The notes beneath the pieces were generated by a model. The model did not search any database and was not told the origin of the DNA. It saw only the letters and a program-made list of their open reading frames with translations. 5,627 nt of DNA from Planctomycetota bacterium. Its GTDB lineage: Bacteria; Planctomycetota; UBA1135; GCA-002686595. The translations under genes and the position numbers were made by a program. Position 1 is the first letter of the stretch. Every line of letters begins with the position of its first letter. The stretch covers positions 1-5,627 of the forward strand of contig JAJDES010000277.1 of the NCBI GenBank assembly GCA_029259675.1, written 5' to 3'. Shown piece by piece: positions 1 through 5,627 of this stretch.

Positions 1-1249
1 CGGCCGCATCGACATGCCGGGTACTTTCCATCGATCGCCGCACGAGCCGACGCAATTCGCCGTCCAATGATTCCACGAGTTCCGGCAGCGACTCCGCCAG
101 GTCGATCCTCTCCGCCAAATCCTGGCTGCGATCGTAGAGGGCAAGCTCACCCGTGCTGCGATTGGCGATAAGTTTGTAGTCGTTGCCAACGAGTGCCTCG
201 AGGCGCCCCACCCCCGTACGCAATTCGGCCAATACCGGTTCGCGCTGCGCATCCTTGCCGGACATGAGCGGCACCAGGCTGCGGCCCTCGACCCCCGCCA
301 AAGGCGGCAGAGACAACAACTCCAAGGCCGTGGGCAGGATGTCGATGACGCTGACTACCGACTGCACGCGCCCTACGCCCCAGCCCGGAGCGCGAATCAG
401 TAGTGGAACGCGCAGGACTTCACGGAAAAGCGTGCGACGATGCATTTCGCCGCCGTGCTCTCCAAATTCTTCGCCGTGATCGGAAACGAAAATCACCGCC
501 GTGCTCGAACTCAATCCGAGCGCGTCGAGTCGTTCCAGCAGCACTCCGATGGAGTTGCTAGTAAAGGCCACCTCCCCGTCATACAGATCGCTGGCCCGCT
601 CGGCGCCGAAACTCGAGGCGTAATCGCTGTGGGCTTGATAACGATGATGCGGATCGAAGTAATGTGCCCAAAGGAAGAAGCGCTGGGAGCTAGCGGCGTT
701 CGTTTCCAGAAAGGCTGCCGCGCGTTTCGTCACTTCTGGTGAGCTGATGCTCAGGTGGCTTTGGCGCCGATCGAGCACCAATTCTTCGTCGTAGTCTTCA
801 AAGCCCTGGGCGAAGCCGAAGCGTCGACCGAGGAAAACGTGGCTAACGACTGCAGAAGTCCGGAAGCCCCGTGCGCGCAGTTGCTCGGCCAATGTTTCGA
901 ATCCGGGCGCCAAGCTGGAGTTGTCTTTCCAGCAGCCGTGGGCCGACGTGTTCAAGCCGGTCAGGATCGAAGCGATGCCCGGCAAGGTCCAAGAGGAGCT
1001 CGATTGGGCGCCTTCAAATTGAACGCTGGCATCCGCCAAGCGGTCGATCTCGGGCGAACTTGGGCGCTCGTAGCCGTAGCAGCCGAGGCGATCGGCGCGC
1101 AGGGTATCGACACTAATCAAGAGCAAGTTGCGCACCCCTAGTTCGGTCTCGCTTTCCGGCCCGTCCGGGCCCGGACTGCAGGCCGCCGGCACAAGGCAGA
1201 CCACACCGATCAGGGCTGGACCCGCAGTCAAAAGGAAGCGCAGGAGCAT
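1..1249 (-). CDS. Exported sulfatase-like (alkaline phosphatase superfamily) hydrolase, 3' end outside window
   Basis: The minus strand reads open from an ATG at 1249 to the left edge (416 codons, no stop), so the C-terminus is missing. Residues 1-24 form a signal peptide (hydrophobic 5-20) ending at Cys24 after VPAA, an imperfect lipobox, so it may be a lipoprotein facing the periplasm or cell surface. The sulfatase/alkaline-phosphatase fold is clear: SVDTLRADRLGCYGY (47-60 region, Asp48 a metal ligand), SSWTLPGIASILTG (85-98), HYFDPH (196-201) and SDHGEEFGEHG (256-266, Asp257/His258 metal ligands). True sulfatases have C/S-x-P-S-R, whose Cys or Ser becomes formylglycine. Here the aligned stretch is T-L-P-G-I, placing Thr88 at the nucleophile position and losing the Arg. 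That favours a phosphatase, phosphodiesterase or transferase chemistry, or an unmodified hydrolase, over a formylglycine sulfatase; the substrate is unknown. Divergent from the next gene. Fold certain, reaction not. Confidence 0.9.
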   Translation of the reverse strand, partial: MLLRFLLTAGPALIGVVCLVPAACSPGPDGPESETELGVRNLLLISVDTLRADRLGCYGYERPSSPEIDRLADASVQFEGAQSSSSWTLPGIASILTGLNTSAHGCWKDNSSLAPGFETLAEQLRARGFRTSAVVSHVFLGRRFGFAQGFEDYDEELVLDRRQSHLSISSPEVTKRAAAFLETNAASSQRFFLWAHYFDPHHRYQAHSDYASSFGAERASDLYDGEVAFTSNSIGVLLERLDALGLSSSTAVIFVSDHGEEFGEHGGEMHRRTLFREVLRVPLLIRAPGWGVGRVQSVVSVIDILPTALELLSLPPLAGVEGRSLVPLMSGKDAQREPVLAELRTGVGRLEALVGNDYKLIANRSTGELALYDRSQDLAERIDLAESLPELVESLDGELRRLVRRSMESTRHVDAA

Positions 1250-1267
1250 GGGCGAAAGACTTCGAAT

Positions 1268-1287
1268 CCCGGGGGCCTGTCCCCGGG
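1268..1287. repeat. Perfect 7-bp inverted repeat, REP-like hairpin
   Basis: The arms CCCGGGG (1268-1274) and CCCCGGG (1281-1287) are perfect complements around the 6-base loop GCCTGT. The hairpin ends 18 bases ahead of the sulfatase-like ATG, so it may lie in that gene's 5' leader. There is no T-run on either side, so it does not look like an intrinsic terminator. The core GGGGACAGGC on the minus strand resembles, from memory, cores of dispersed REP-type palindromes in other GC-rich bacteria. That link is an inference; one copy in the window cannot prove a repeat family. Confidence 0.55.
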
Positions 1288-1320
1288 CACGGACTGTGGG
1301 TAGGTCGGCGAGCATGGGCC

Positions 1321-1347
1321 CCCAACCTAGCGCATGGCCCGGTTGGG
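1321..1347. repeat. 7-bp inverted repeat with 13-base loop
   Basis: CCCAACC at 1321-1327 and GGTTGGG at 1341-1347 are perfect complements separated by 13 bases. The right arm runs into a second, smaller palindrome, GGGTCCGACCC, at 1345-1355, so alternative foldings are possible. It lies mid-way in the divergent spacer and could be an operator, a small hairpin, or chance in GC-rich sequence. Confidence 0.35.
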
Positions 1348-1519
1348 TCCGACCCGGGGCCGGGGAATTGGTAGTCGAGCGGGACCCGGTGCCCTAGGAC
1401 GCGTAAGCTTGCCGCCCCTGGCAGGCGATTGCCCCTTTGTGTCGCATCCTACGCGGACGACGACCTATGTGCTGTTGCAAGCTCGCCGGATCCGCCCTCC
1501 CCGTCCCGCCCGCTAGTCC

Positions 1520-1528
1520 TGCTATGCT
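1520..1528 (+). promoter_or_regulatory. Possible extended -10 box for the secreted unknown gene
   Basis: TGCTATGCT fits an extended -10 pattern (TGn followed by a TATAAT-like hexamer, TATGCT, at 1523-1528). No -35-like hexamer occurs 16-18 bases upstream, which extended -10 promoters can tolerate. If used, transcription would start around 1535, making the ATG at 1539 nearly leaderless and excluding the ATG at 1524, which sits inside the box. This is a weak match in an otherwise GC-rich spacer. Confidence 0.25.
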
Positions 1529-1538
1529 TTTCGCCCCC

Positions 1539-2810
1539 ATGCCTTGCCCCATTCAAGTTGAGCGGCGAAGAGCCGCATTCGGTTACCTGGGCGCGATGCT
1601 CTTAGTGCTCGGCTTTTCGGCAGCCCGAGCATCCACGCAATCCCTTGGGCCGGACTCGACGTTGGAGCCTGGCCCGAGCGCGGCGCAAGCAACGCAATCA
1701 GTGGCACTTTCCGGCAGCACTGCCAAGGCGCCGATTCTCGCCCCGGCCCATTCACGATCCAAAAAGGAAATCGACAGCAAGGGGCAGCCCAGCGACAAGG
1801 CGCTGCTCAAGGTTTGGGCCAAGCTGGAAGCTCAGCAGCAACACGATTTGGTCGAGTGGTACCGACTGGAGATGTCGCTGCGCACCAACTTCCAGTTGAC
1901 CTTGATGCGCTTCATCCTGTCCCAGAACAAAATCGACCCGGGCATGTTCGAAGAGCGCAGCGAGTTGCCCTACTTCGATCCCGTGCTGCACGCTCCGGGC
2001 CAACCGATCCCCCGCAAGCGACTGGAAGATGGCGACAAAGAGTTGCTCCGTCTGCAAGAGCGCTACTTCAAGCCCGTGCCCGAAAGACGCCTGCGACCCC
2101 AGTACTATTACGATTGGCCCAGTGGAGAGGTCATGCGCGAAGCCGGCGAGCGGAATGTGGAGCGCGAGTTTCACAACGCCTTGCAGGGCTTCCCCCCCGA
2201 CTTGGATCTAGCCGAGGCCCTGGTCGAGCAAATGCTTGACGATGGAAGTGAGCGCGAGGCCTTGGCCGCCTTTGGGCATGCCTACACCGATCGCAATGGC
2301 AGCGTCTTCACCGGCATCACGCTCTATGACGCCTGGTCATCGGGAGAGGATTTTGAGACGCCGGACGTGGACACGCTCGGAATCGTTCACACCGTTTTGG
2401 ATGAATGGAAGAAATGGAAGGCGCCCGTTCTTTCGAGTTCAAAACAGCGCAAATTGGCTTCGCAAATCGAAGACATCTTCGTCCCCGCCCACAACCACCG
2501 CAGCCTGCGCACCGCCCTGGCGCGCGTGTACTTAACTGGAAATCCCGTCCTTCGCGACGGCTACGCGGCCAATCTCGATCGCTTTCATGCACTGTGGGAG
2601 CTGCATAGCTCGACACCTGAGGAGCTCTACAAGGACCTGCCCGCCAGCAACAAGTGGGAGAAGTTCCTGAAGGATTGGGTCAACCGCTGCAAGCGCGACA
2701 AGAAACTGTTTTCCGCCGGAGGCAATCGTCGTTGGCGACTTGAAGAAGATGCGCGCACGGCGCGCTCCACGATGGTTTGGGTCATGCGCGAATACGGCCT
2801 CATCGACTGA
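1539..2810 (+). CDS. Secreted helix-rich protein of unknown family
   Basis: No family recognised. From the ATG at 1539 the product is 423 residues. Residues 1-31 are a good Sec signal peptide: basic n-region VERRR (7-11), hydrophobic stretch 12-28, and cleavage expected after ARA (29-31). A Ser/Ala/Pro/Thr-rich linker follows (about 32-75), then a charged, mostly helical-looking region to the end, with a Tyr/Trp-rich patch QYYYDWPSGE (188-197) and a Trp/Lys-rich segment near 287-294. The mature part has a single Cys (383), so no internal disulfide is likely. No catalytic motif, transmembrane segment after the signal, or clear tandem repeat is visible. An in-frame ATG at 1524 (428 residues) and TTG at 1437 (457 residues) are alternatives; 1539 gives the most typical signal peptide, but no start has a Shine-Dalgarno. 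The stop is 7 bases before the flavoprotein GTG, so the two are probably co-transcribed. Periplasmic or extracellular location is inferred. Confidence 0.85.
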   Translation: MPCPIQVERRRAAFGYLGAMLLVLGFSAARASTQSLGPDSTLEPGPSAAQATQSVALSGSTAKAPILAPAHSRSKKEIDSKGQPSDKALLKVWAKLEAQQQHDLVEWYRLEMSLRTNFQLTLMRFILSQNKIDPGMFEERSELPYFDPVLHAPGQPIPRKRLEDGDKELLRLQERYFKPVPERRLRPQYYYDWPSGEVMREAGERNVEREFHNALQGFPPDLDLAEALVEQMLDDGSEREALAAFGHAYTDRNGSVFTGITLYDAWSSGEDFETPDVDTLGIVHTVLDEWKKWKAPVLSSSKQRKLASQIEDIFVPAHNHRSLRTALARVYLTGNPVLRDGYAANLDRFHALWELHSSTPEELYKDLPASNKWEKFLKDWVNRCKRDKKLFSAGGNRRWRLEEDARTARSTMVWVMREYGLID

Positions 2811-2817
2811 GCGGGCG

Positions 2818-4074
2818 GTGGAGAACCAAGTTTTGGTTGTGGGCGCCGGCGCGGCCGGCCTGTGGGCCGCTGCGCGCGCGGCCGAAGCGGGCGCGCACGT
2901 CACCCTGCTTGAAAAAACACCGCGGACGGGTACGAAGGTGCTGGCATCGGGTGGCACCCGCTGCAATTTGACGACGACCCTCGGTGCCCAAGCAGCCGGG
3001 CAGTTGTTCGGTCAAAAGGGATCGCGCTTCCTGCGCCATGCCCTGCGCGTCCTGTCCCCGCTCGAGTTGCGCAGGCAGTTTGAAGTCATGGGCGTGCCCA
3101 CGGTGGAAGCGCCGCTCGATAAGGTTTTCCCCCAAAGCAACCGCGCCCGGGATGTGCGCGACGCGCTCGAAGCGCGCACCCTGAGGGCCGGTGTCAAGCT
3201 CCACGTGGATTGCGCCGTACGCGCAGTCCATGCGGTTTCCGGGGGATGGAAGTTGAGCATGGACAACGGCAAGAGCTTGAGCGCCGAGCGTTTGATCCTT
3301 TGCCCCGGGGGCAAGAGCTACGCGCGCACCGGCAGTACCGGCGACGGCTACGGCTGGCTCGCCGACCTCGACTTGCCTTTGGTCGAGCCCGTGCCCGCCC
3401 TGGTGCCCTTGACGAGTCCGGACCCTTGGGTTCAGGAGCTGAGCGGCGTTTCCCTGCAGGCCGGCGAGCTGCGCCTTTACGACCCGGACGGCAAGTTGTG
3501 CAGCAAGCGCTCGCGTCCGGTGCTCTTCACCCACCGCGGACTTTCGGGGCCCGGTGTGCTCGATGTTTCGGTGGCCGTGGCGCGCGCAAAGGCAGCCGGG
3601 GAAGCCAGAATGTTCGAGGTACGACTCGACCTGCAGCCCGGCACCACCCGCGAGGAGCTCGTCAGGAAATTGCGCGAGGCCGGTTCCGGCAAGGGCAGTC
3701 GCCGTTTGCAGTCCTACCTACCCGATCCCCTTCCGCGCAGGCTCTTGGCGGCGGCCCTGCGCCAGGCCGGCAGCCCCGAAGAAGATCCGCTGATCAGCGG
3801 CATGACCAAGGATCAGCGCCATCGCTTCATCGAGGCGATCAAGGGCTTGTCAATCCCCATCGACGGCACCCTTGGCTTCGATCGGGCGGAAGTCACGGCC
3901 GGCGGGTTGGACGTGGCCTGCGTCGATTCGGGCAGCATGGCCGTGCGCGGACGCGAGGGACTCTTCGTTTGCGGAGAACTGCTGGATTTGGACGGGCCCA
4001 TCGGTGGCCTCAATTTCCAAGCTGCGTTTTCCACAGCCGAATTGGCGGGGCAGGCCGCGGCCCGCAAACCGTAG
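2818..4074 (+). CDS. HI0933/YhiN-family FAD-dependent flavoprotein (putative oxidoreductase)
   Basis: Complete 418-residue member of the HI0933-like family (E. coli YhiN relatives; some databases name it aminoacetone-oxidase-type), close to the usual length of about 400. In order: N-terminal dinucleotide-binding VVGAGAAG (7-14) with Glu32 at the end of the second strand to bind the FAD ribose; the family signature GTKVLASGGTRCN (38-50); DKVFPQS (101-107); CPGGKSYARTGSTGDGY (162-178); LFTHRGLSGP (236-245); and the C-terminal FAD-closing block AGGLDV..GELLDLDGPIGGLNFQAAFST (361-406). The family usually has SGGGRCN; here the third Gly is Thr. The physiological substrate of this family is poorly established, so only a cytoplasmic flavin-dependent redox role is claimed. 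GTG at 2818 is chosen because it starts three codons before the first beta strand; a TTG at 2740 would add a tail inside the upstream gene. Tandem stops TAG TAA end it (4072-4077). Likely in an operon with the secreted unknown. Confidence 0.93.
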   Translation: MENQVLVVGAGAAGLWAAARAAEAGAHVTLLEKTPRTGTKVLASGGTRCNLTTTLGAQAAGQLFGQKGSRFLRHALRVLSPLELRRQFEVMGVPTVEAPLDKVFPQSNRARDVRDALEARTLRAGVKLHVDCAVRAVHAVSGGWKLSMDNGKSLSAERLILCPGGKSYARTGSTGDGYGWLADLDLPLVEPVPALVPLTSPDPWVQELSGVSLQAGELRLYDPDGKLCSKRSRPVLFTHRGLSGPGVLDVSVAVARAKAAGEARMFEVRLDLQPGTTREELVRKLREAGSGKGSRRLQSYLPDPLPRRLLAAALRQAGSPEEDPLISGMTKDQRHRFIEAIKGLSIPIDGTLGFDRAEVTAGGLDVACVDSGSMAVRGREGLFVCGELLDLDGPIGGLNFQAAFSTAELAGQAAARKP

Positions 4075-4136
4075 TAACGGAAGTGCTTGGTTGCTCGATC
4101 GGCACACCCGCTACCGAGACCAGCGAGCCTCGAGCC

Positions 4137-4745
4137 TTAGGGCAGCCCGAATTGATTCGCGAAGCGGTCCCAGATCAAGCGCCCGTGCTCCAGGGCGTAA
4201 TTTTCCGCGTAGGGCTCGCCGCGGCTCGGCTCAAAGCGCGAGCGGGTGTTCATTTGGTCGTGGTGATGGCCGAGTTCGTGCAGCAGCACATCCAGCAGTT
4301 GAAACGCTTGGGCTTTGGCCAAGGTGAAGCGCAGTCGCACACCGTTTTGCGGCACCGATTCCACCGGCACCTCCAAGCGCTCGAACAGCTCCAAATTGGC
4401 CTCGTAGAAACTGCGGTCGACAATCTGCACCAGATCGCGGGTCCAGGCACAGATATGGACCACGCCCGTCACTTGGTAGCCGTATAGCTCGGCGTCCCCC
4501 GGCGCCAGAACGATGGCATTGAGCCCGACGGAGAGCTCCTTCCATTGGGGCAAGAGCCCAATGAATTTGTGGATGTCCCGCTTGCGCAGGAGATGGCGAT
4601 AACCAGCGCCGGGCTTGCGCCTGTCGATGATCGGATTGCTCATGGGAGTCGTGTAGTAGTCCGGACTTTGCGTCCAGCGGTCAGTCCGCTGGACCTGTCC
4701 ATCCACGACTCTCGGAGCGAGCTTTCGGTAGCGCTTGGGCCTCAT
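4137..4745 (-). CDS. Putative zinc metallopeptidase-like protein with HExxH motif
   Basis: A 202-residue product from the ATG at 4745. The strongest signal is LLHELGHHHDQ (154-164), a zincin HExxH motif with His156/His160 as zinc ligands and Glu157 as catalytic base. Seventeen to twenty-one residues later comes RGEPYAENYA (175-184), where Glu177 or Glu181 could be the third ligand. The pattern ExxAxxYA resembles the helix that follows HExxH in ImmA/IrrE-type (M78) and related gluzincins, but the rest does not look like a classical M78 protein and there is no helix-turn-helix partner nearby. The N-terminus (1-35) is basic and low in hydrophobics; no signal peptide or membrane segment is visible, so it is probably cytoplasmic. 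A TTG at 4772 would add nine residues but lies upstream of the candidate -10 box; an internal ATG at 4643 would give 168 residues. Convergent with the flavoprotein (62-base gap). Activity and substrate are unproven. Confidence 0.85.
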   Translation of the reverse strand: MRPKRYRKLAPRVVDGQVQRTDRWTQSPDYYTTPMSNPIIDRRKPGAGYRHLLRKRDIHKFIGLLPQWKELSVGLNAIVLAPGDAELYGYQVTGVVHICAWTRDLVQIVDRSFYEANLELFERLEVPVESVPQNGVRLRFTLAKAQAFQLLDVLLHELGHHHDQMNTRSRFEPSRGEPYAENYALEHGRLIWDRFANQFGLP

Positions 4746-4755
4746 TAGGTTGGGG

Positions 4756-4761
4756 ATTATA
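4756..4761 (-). promoter_or_regulatory. Consensus -10 box for the HExxH gene
   Basis: The minus strand carries a perfect TATAAT at 4761-4756, ten bases ahead of the ATG at 4745. A transcript starting about seven bases downstream would leave a 5' leader of only a few bases, implying leaderless or near-leaderless translation, in line with the missing Shine-Dalgarno. No -35-like hexamer is present at 16-18 bases; that position is occupied by the palindrome at 4781-4797. Confidence 0.4.
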
Positions 4762-4780
4762 GGTCCCGCCAATGGGAATT

Positions 4781-4797
4781 CAGCTTATGCCAAGCTG
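4781..4797. promoter_or_regulatory. Palindrome at the -35 position, possible operator
   Basis: CAGCTT (4781-4786) and AAGCTG (4792-4797) are perfect 6-bp complements around the 5-base centre ATGCC. Its near edge is 19 bases upstream of the TATAAT, so it covers where the -35 of the HExxH gene should be. This geometry suits binding of a dimeric regulator, activator or repressor. Which protein binds is unknown, and a 17-base palindrome can occur by chance. Confidence 0.35.
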
Positions 4798-5031
4798 CGC
4801 CGCAGGGAGCCAATCGGGCCTGCAAGATTATGCACTGCTTCGCTATCTGTTAGGCCGTTTCCCAGGCCCCGCAATGAGATCGGAAGTCCCCTTTTGGGCT
4901 CCATTGGCACGCAACGCCTACATTGCCAAGCGCGGTTGCCAACCCGTCTAAATCCGCGCTGCGGACTCGATAGGCGCACTTTCTAAAACATATCACTTGG
5001 TGCGGACCCGTTTCACAAGTAGCAACAAGCG

Positions 5032-5063
5032 GCACGCGCAACAACTGCAGCAGTAGCGTGTGC
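5032..5063. repeat. Inverted repeat downstream of the Dus gene
   Basis: GCACGCGC (5032-5039) pairs with GCGTGTGC (5056-5063), 8 bp with one G.T wobble in plus-strand RNA and one A.C mismatch in minus-strand RNA, around a 16-base loop that contains the smaller palindrome ACTGCAGCAGT. It begins 21 bases after the Dus stop. No T-run follows on the minus strand, so it is not a canonical intrinsic terminator, but it could be a 3'-end stabilising or Rho-related structure. Confidence 0.3.
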
Positions 5064-5084
5064 AACGGCGCAAAGCGTTATGCA

Positions 5085-5627
5085 TCAACCGCCTTCAAGC
5101 GCGCGTTCCCAAGCCGCACGCTGGGCGGGATCTCGCGGCGGCATGGGTGCTCTGTCATCCATGCGATTGTCCAAGTAACCCTCGGGCAAGGTGACTTTCT
5201 TTTGCGTGCGAGAGTGCTTTGCACGCTTGGCGCTGAGAGCGCGCAGAGGGAACGCTTCCTCCTGATCCATGCGCGCAAGCAGGTCGCGCATCTCATCGAG
5301 ACTGTTCAGTCGAATCAGGGCCGCGCGCATGGCGGCGGAGTTGCGAAAGCCCTTGGTGTACCAGGTGCACCACTTGCGCATTTGATGCATGCCCGGTGTC
5401 TCGCCAAAGAGATCGACCAAGCGTTGGGCGTGGTCCTCCATGATGCGAGCAATTTGGCCCAGATTGGGCGGATGCTGGGGTTCCACCCCGTTGAATGCGC
5501 TGGCCAATTCAGAAAAGAGCCACGGTCGCCCCAGGCATCCGCGGCCGACGATTACGCCCGCGCAGCCCGTCTCGCGCATCATGCGCAGCGCATCAAAGGA
5601 CTCCCATATGTCGCCGTTGCCGAGCAC
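5085..5627 (-). CDS. dus: tRNA-dihydrouridine synthase (DusB/NifR3 type), C-terminal part, 5' end outside window
   Basis: The visible 180 codons end at TGA 5087-5085 and run off the right edge, so the N-terminal half of the FMN-binding TIM barrel is missing; the first visible codon is GTG but it lies mid-protein. Dus enzymes reduce specific uridines of tRNA to dihydrouridine with FMN and NADPH in the cytoplasm. Visible signatures are the FMN-phosphate region LGNGDIW (2-8) and VIVGRGCLGRPWLF (25-38), then the helical tRNA-binding domain with MRKWCTWYTKGF (83-94). DusB homologues usually read R-K-H-x-x-W-Y here; this one has Trp in place of His. After the helical domain there is a tail of about 50 residues with basic KRAKHSRTQKK (134-144) and LPEGYLD (147-153), ending GG, similar to the tail I recall in actinobacterial Dus proteins. 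Which tRNA position it modifies cannot be told. Separated from the downstream HExxH gene by about 340 bases. Confidence 0.95.
   Translation of the reverse strand: MLGNGDIWESFDALRMMRETGCAGVIVGRGCLGRPWLFSELASAFNGVEPQHPPNLGQIARIMEDHAQRLVDLFGETPGMHQMRKWCTWYTKGFRNSAAMRAALIRLNSLDEMRDLLARMDQEEAFPLRALSAKRAKHSRTQKKVTLPEGYLDNRMDDRAPMPPRDPAQRAAWERALEGG

Larger units (their letters stand above)
1250..1538. other. Divergent intergenic region rich in GC inverted repeats
   Basis: This is the 289-base gap between the divergent starts of the sulfatase-like gene and the secreted unknown gene. Neither strand gives a convincing frame of its own: a TTG-started extension of the downstream gene begins at 1437, and short frames on both strands look like non-coding Arg/Pro/Gly-rich readings. 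The first half (1268-1355) holds several inverted repeats with runs of G and C. The second half is unstructured apart from a possible -10 box at its right end. Promoters for both flanking genes should lie here, but no good -35/-10 pair was found for the sulfatase-like gene. Confidence 0.6.
4746..5084. other. Gene-poor intergenic region of about 340 bases
   Basis: No supported gene lies between the start of the HExxH gene and the stop of the Dus gene, both on the minus strand. The short frames crossing it lack recognisable motifs and good starts. GC (about 57% by hand count over 4771-5040) is lower than in the neighbouring genes. I looked for tRNA arms (a GGTTCRA-type T-loop and CCA end) and saw none. 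The region holds a consensus -10 box and a palindrome at its left end and an inverted repeat at its right end; 4800-5030 shows nothing I can name. A small RNA cannot be excluded by eye. Confidence 0.5.

Noticed and set aside
183..1141. Several plus-strand frames of 80-130 codons
   Set aside because: They are antisense to the continuous sulfatase-like frame, which carries all fold motifs.
1240..1541. Shared TTTCGCCC just before the start codons of both divergent genes
   Set aside because: Eight bases in GC-rich sequence with different spacing to each ATG; not distinguishable from chance.
2800..3534. A 244-codon minus-strand open frame antisense to the flavoprotein
   Set aside because: The product has no recognisable domain or plausible start context; the plus-strand frame carries every HI0933 family motif.
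4085..4124. Imperfect stem (GCTTGGTTGCTCG with CGAGACCAGC) between the convergent genes as a terminator
   Set aside because: It needs two bulges, has an 17-base loop and no T-run on either strand.
3210..4487. A 425-codon plus-strand open frame overlapping the flavoprotein and the HExxH gene
   Set aside because: It is extremely Arg/Gly/Ala-rich with no motif, lies out of frame over a textbook flavoprotein and antisense to the HExxH gene, and is typical of stop-poor shadow frames in GC-rich DNA.
4788..4793. TTGGCA (minus strand) as a -35 box for the TATAAT at 4756-4761
   Set aside because: The spacer would be 26 bases, far longer than sigma-70-type promoters accept.
4800..5030. A tRNA or other structured RNA in the intergenic gap
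   Set aside because: No T-loop, anticodon arm or acceptor stem could be found on either strand; only short stems such as GGTTGCCAACC are present.

Overview
The window is GC-rich, at roughly 60% or more by eye. Genes are densely packed with long open frames and almost no Shine-Dalgarno sequences ahead of the chosen starts. A signal-peptide-bearing sulfatase-fold protein, a secreted protein of unknown family and a DusB-type tRNA-modifying enzyme with a basic C-terminal tail fit a free-living GC-rich bacterium. A planctomycete or a myxobacterium/deltaproteobacterium-like lineage is my best guess, but nothing here settles the phylum.

Layout from left to right. (1) Bases 1-1249, minus strand: an exported alkaline-phosphatase-superfamily (sulfatase-like) enzyme whose 3' end runs off the window. 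It has Thr where true sulfatases have the formylglycine Cys/Ser. (2) Bases 1250-1538: a divergent intergenic region rich in GC inverted repeats, including a near-REP-like palindrome close to the sulfatase-like start and a possible extended -10 close to the next gene. (3) Bases 1539-2810, plus strand: a secreted, helix-rich protein of no recognised family. (4) Bases 2818-4074, plus strand, 7 nt downstream: a complete HI0933/YhiN-type FAD flavoprotein. (5) Bases 4137-4745, minus strand, convergent: a small cytoplasmic-looking protein with a zincin HExxH motif. (6) Bases 4746-5084: a gene-poor gap with a consensus -10 box, a perfect palindrome at the -35 position and another inverted repeat behind the next gene. 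(7) Bases 5085-5627, minus strand: the C-terminal part of a tRNA-dihydrouridine synthase whose 5' end is outside the window.

The genes do not form one obvious pathway. The only likely co-transcribed pair is the secreted unknown plus the flavoprotein. I do not see a clear new defence, mobile or biosynthetic system. The items most worth a second look are the Thr-type sulfatase fold, the unknown secreted protein, the HExxH protein and the palindromes in the two intergenic regions.
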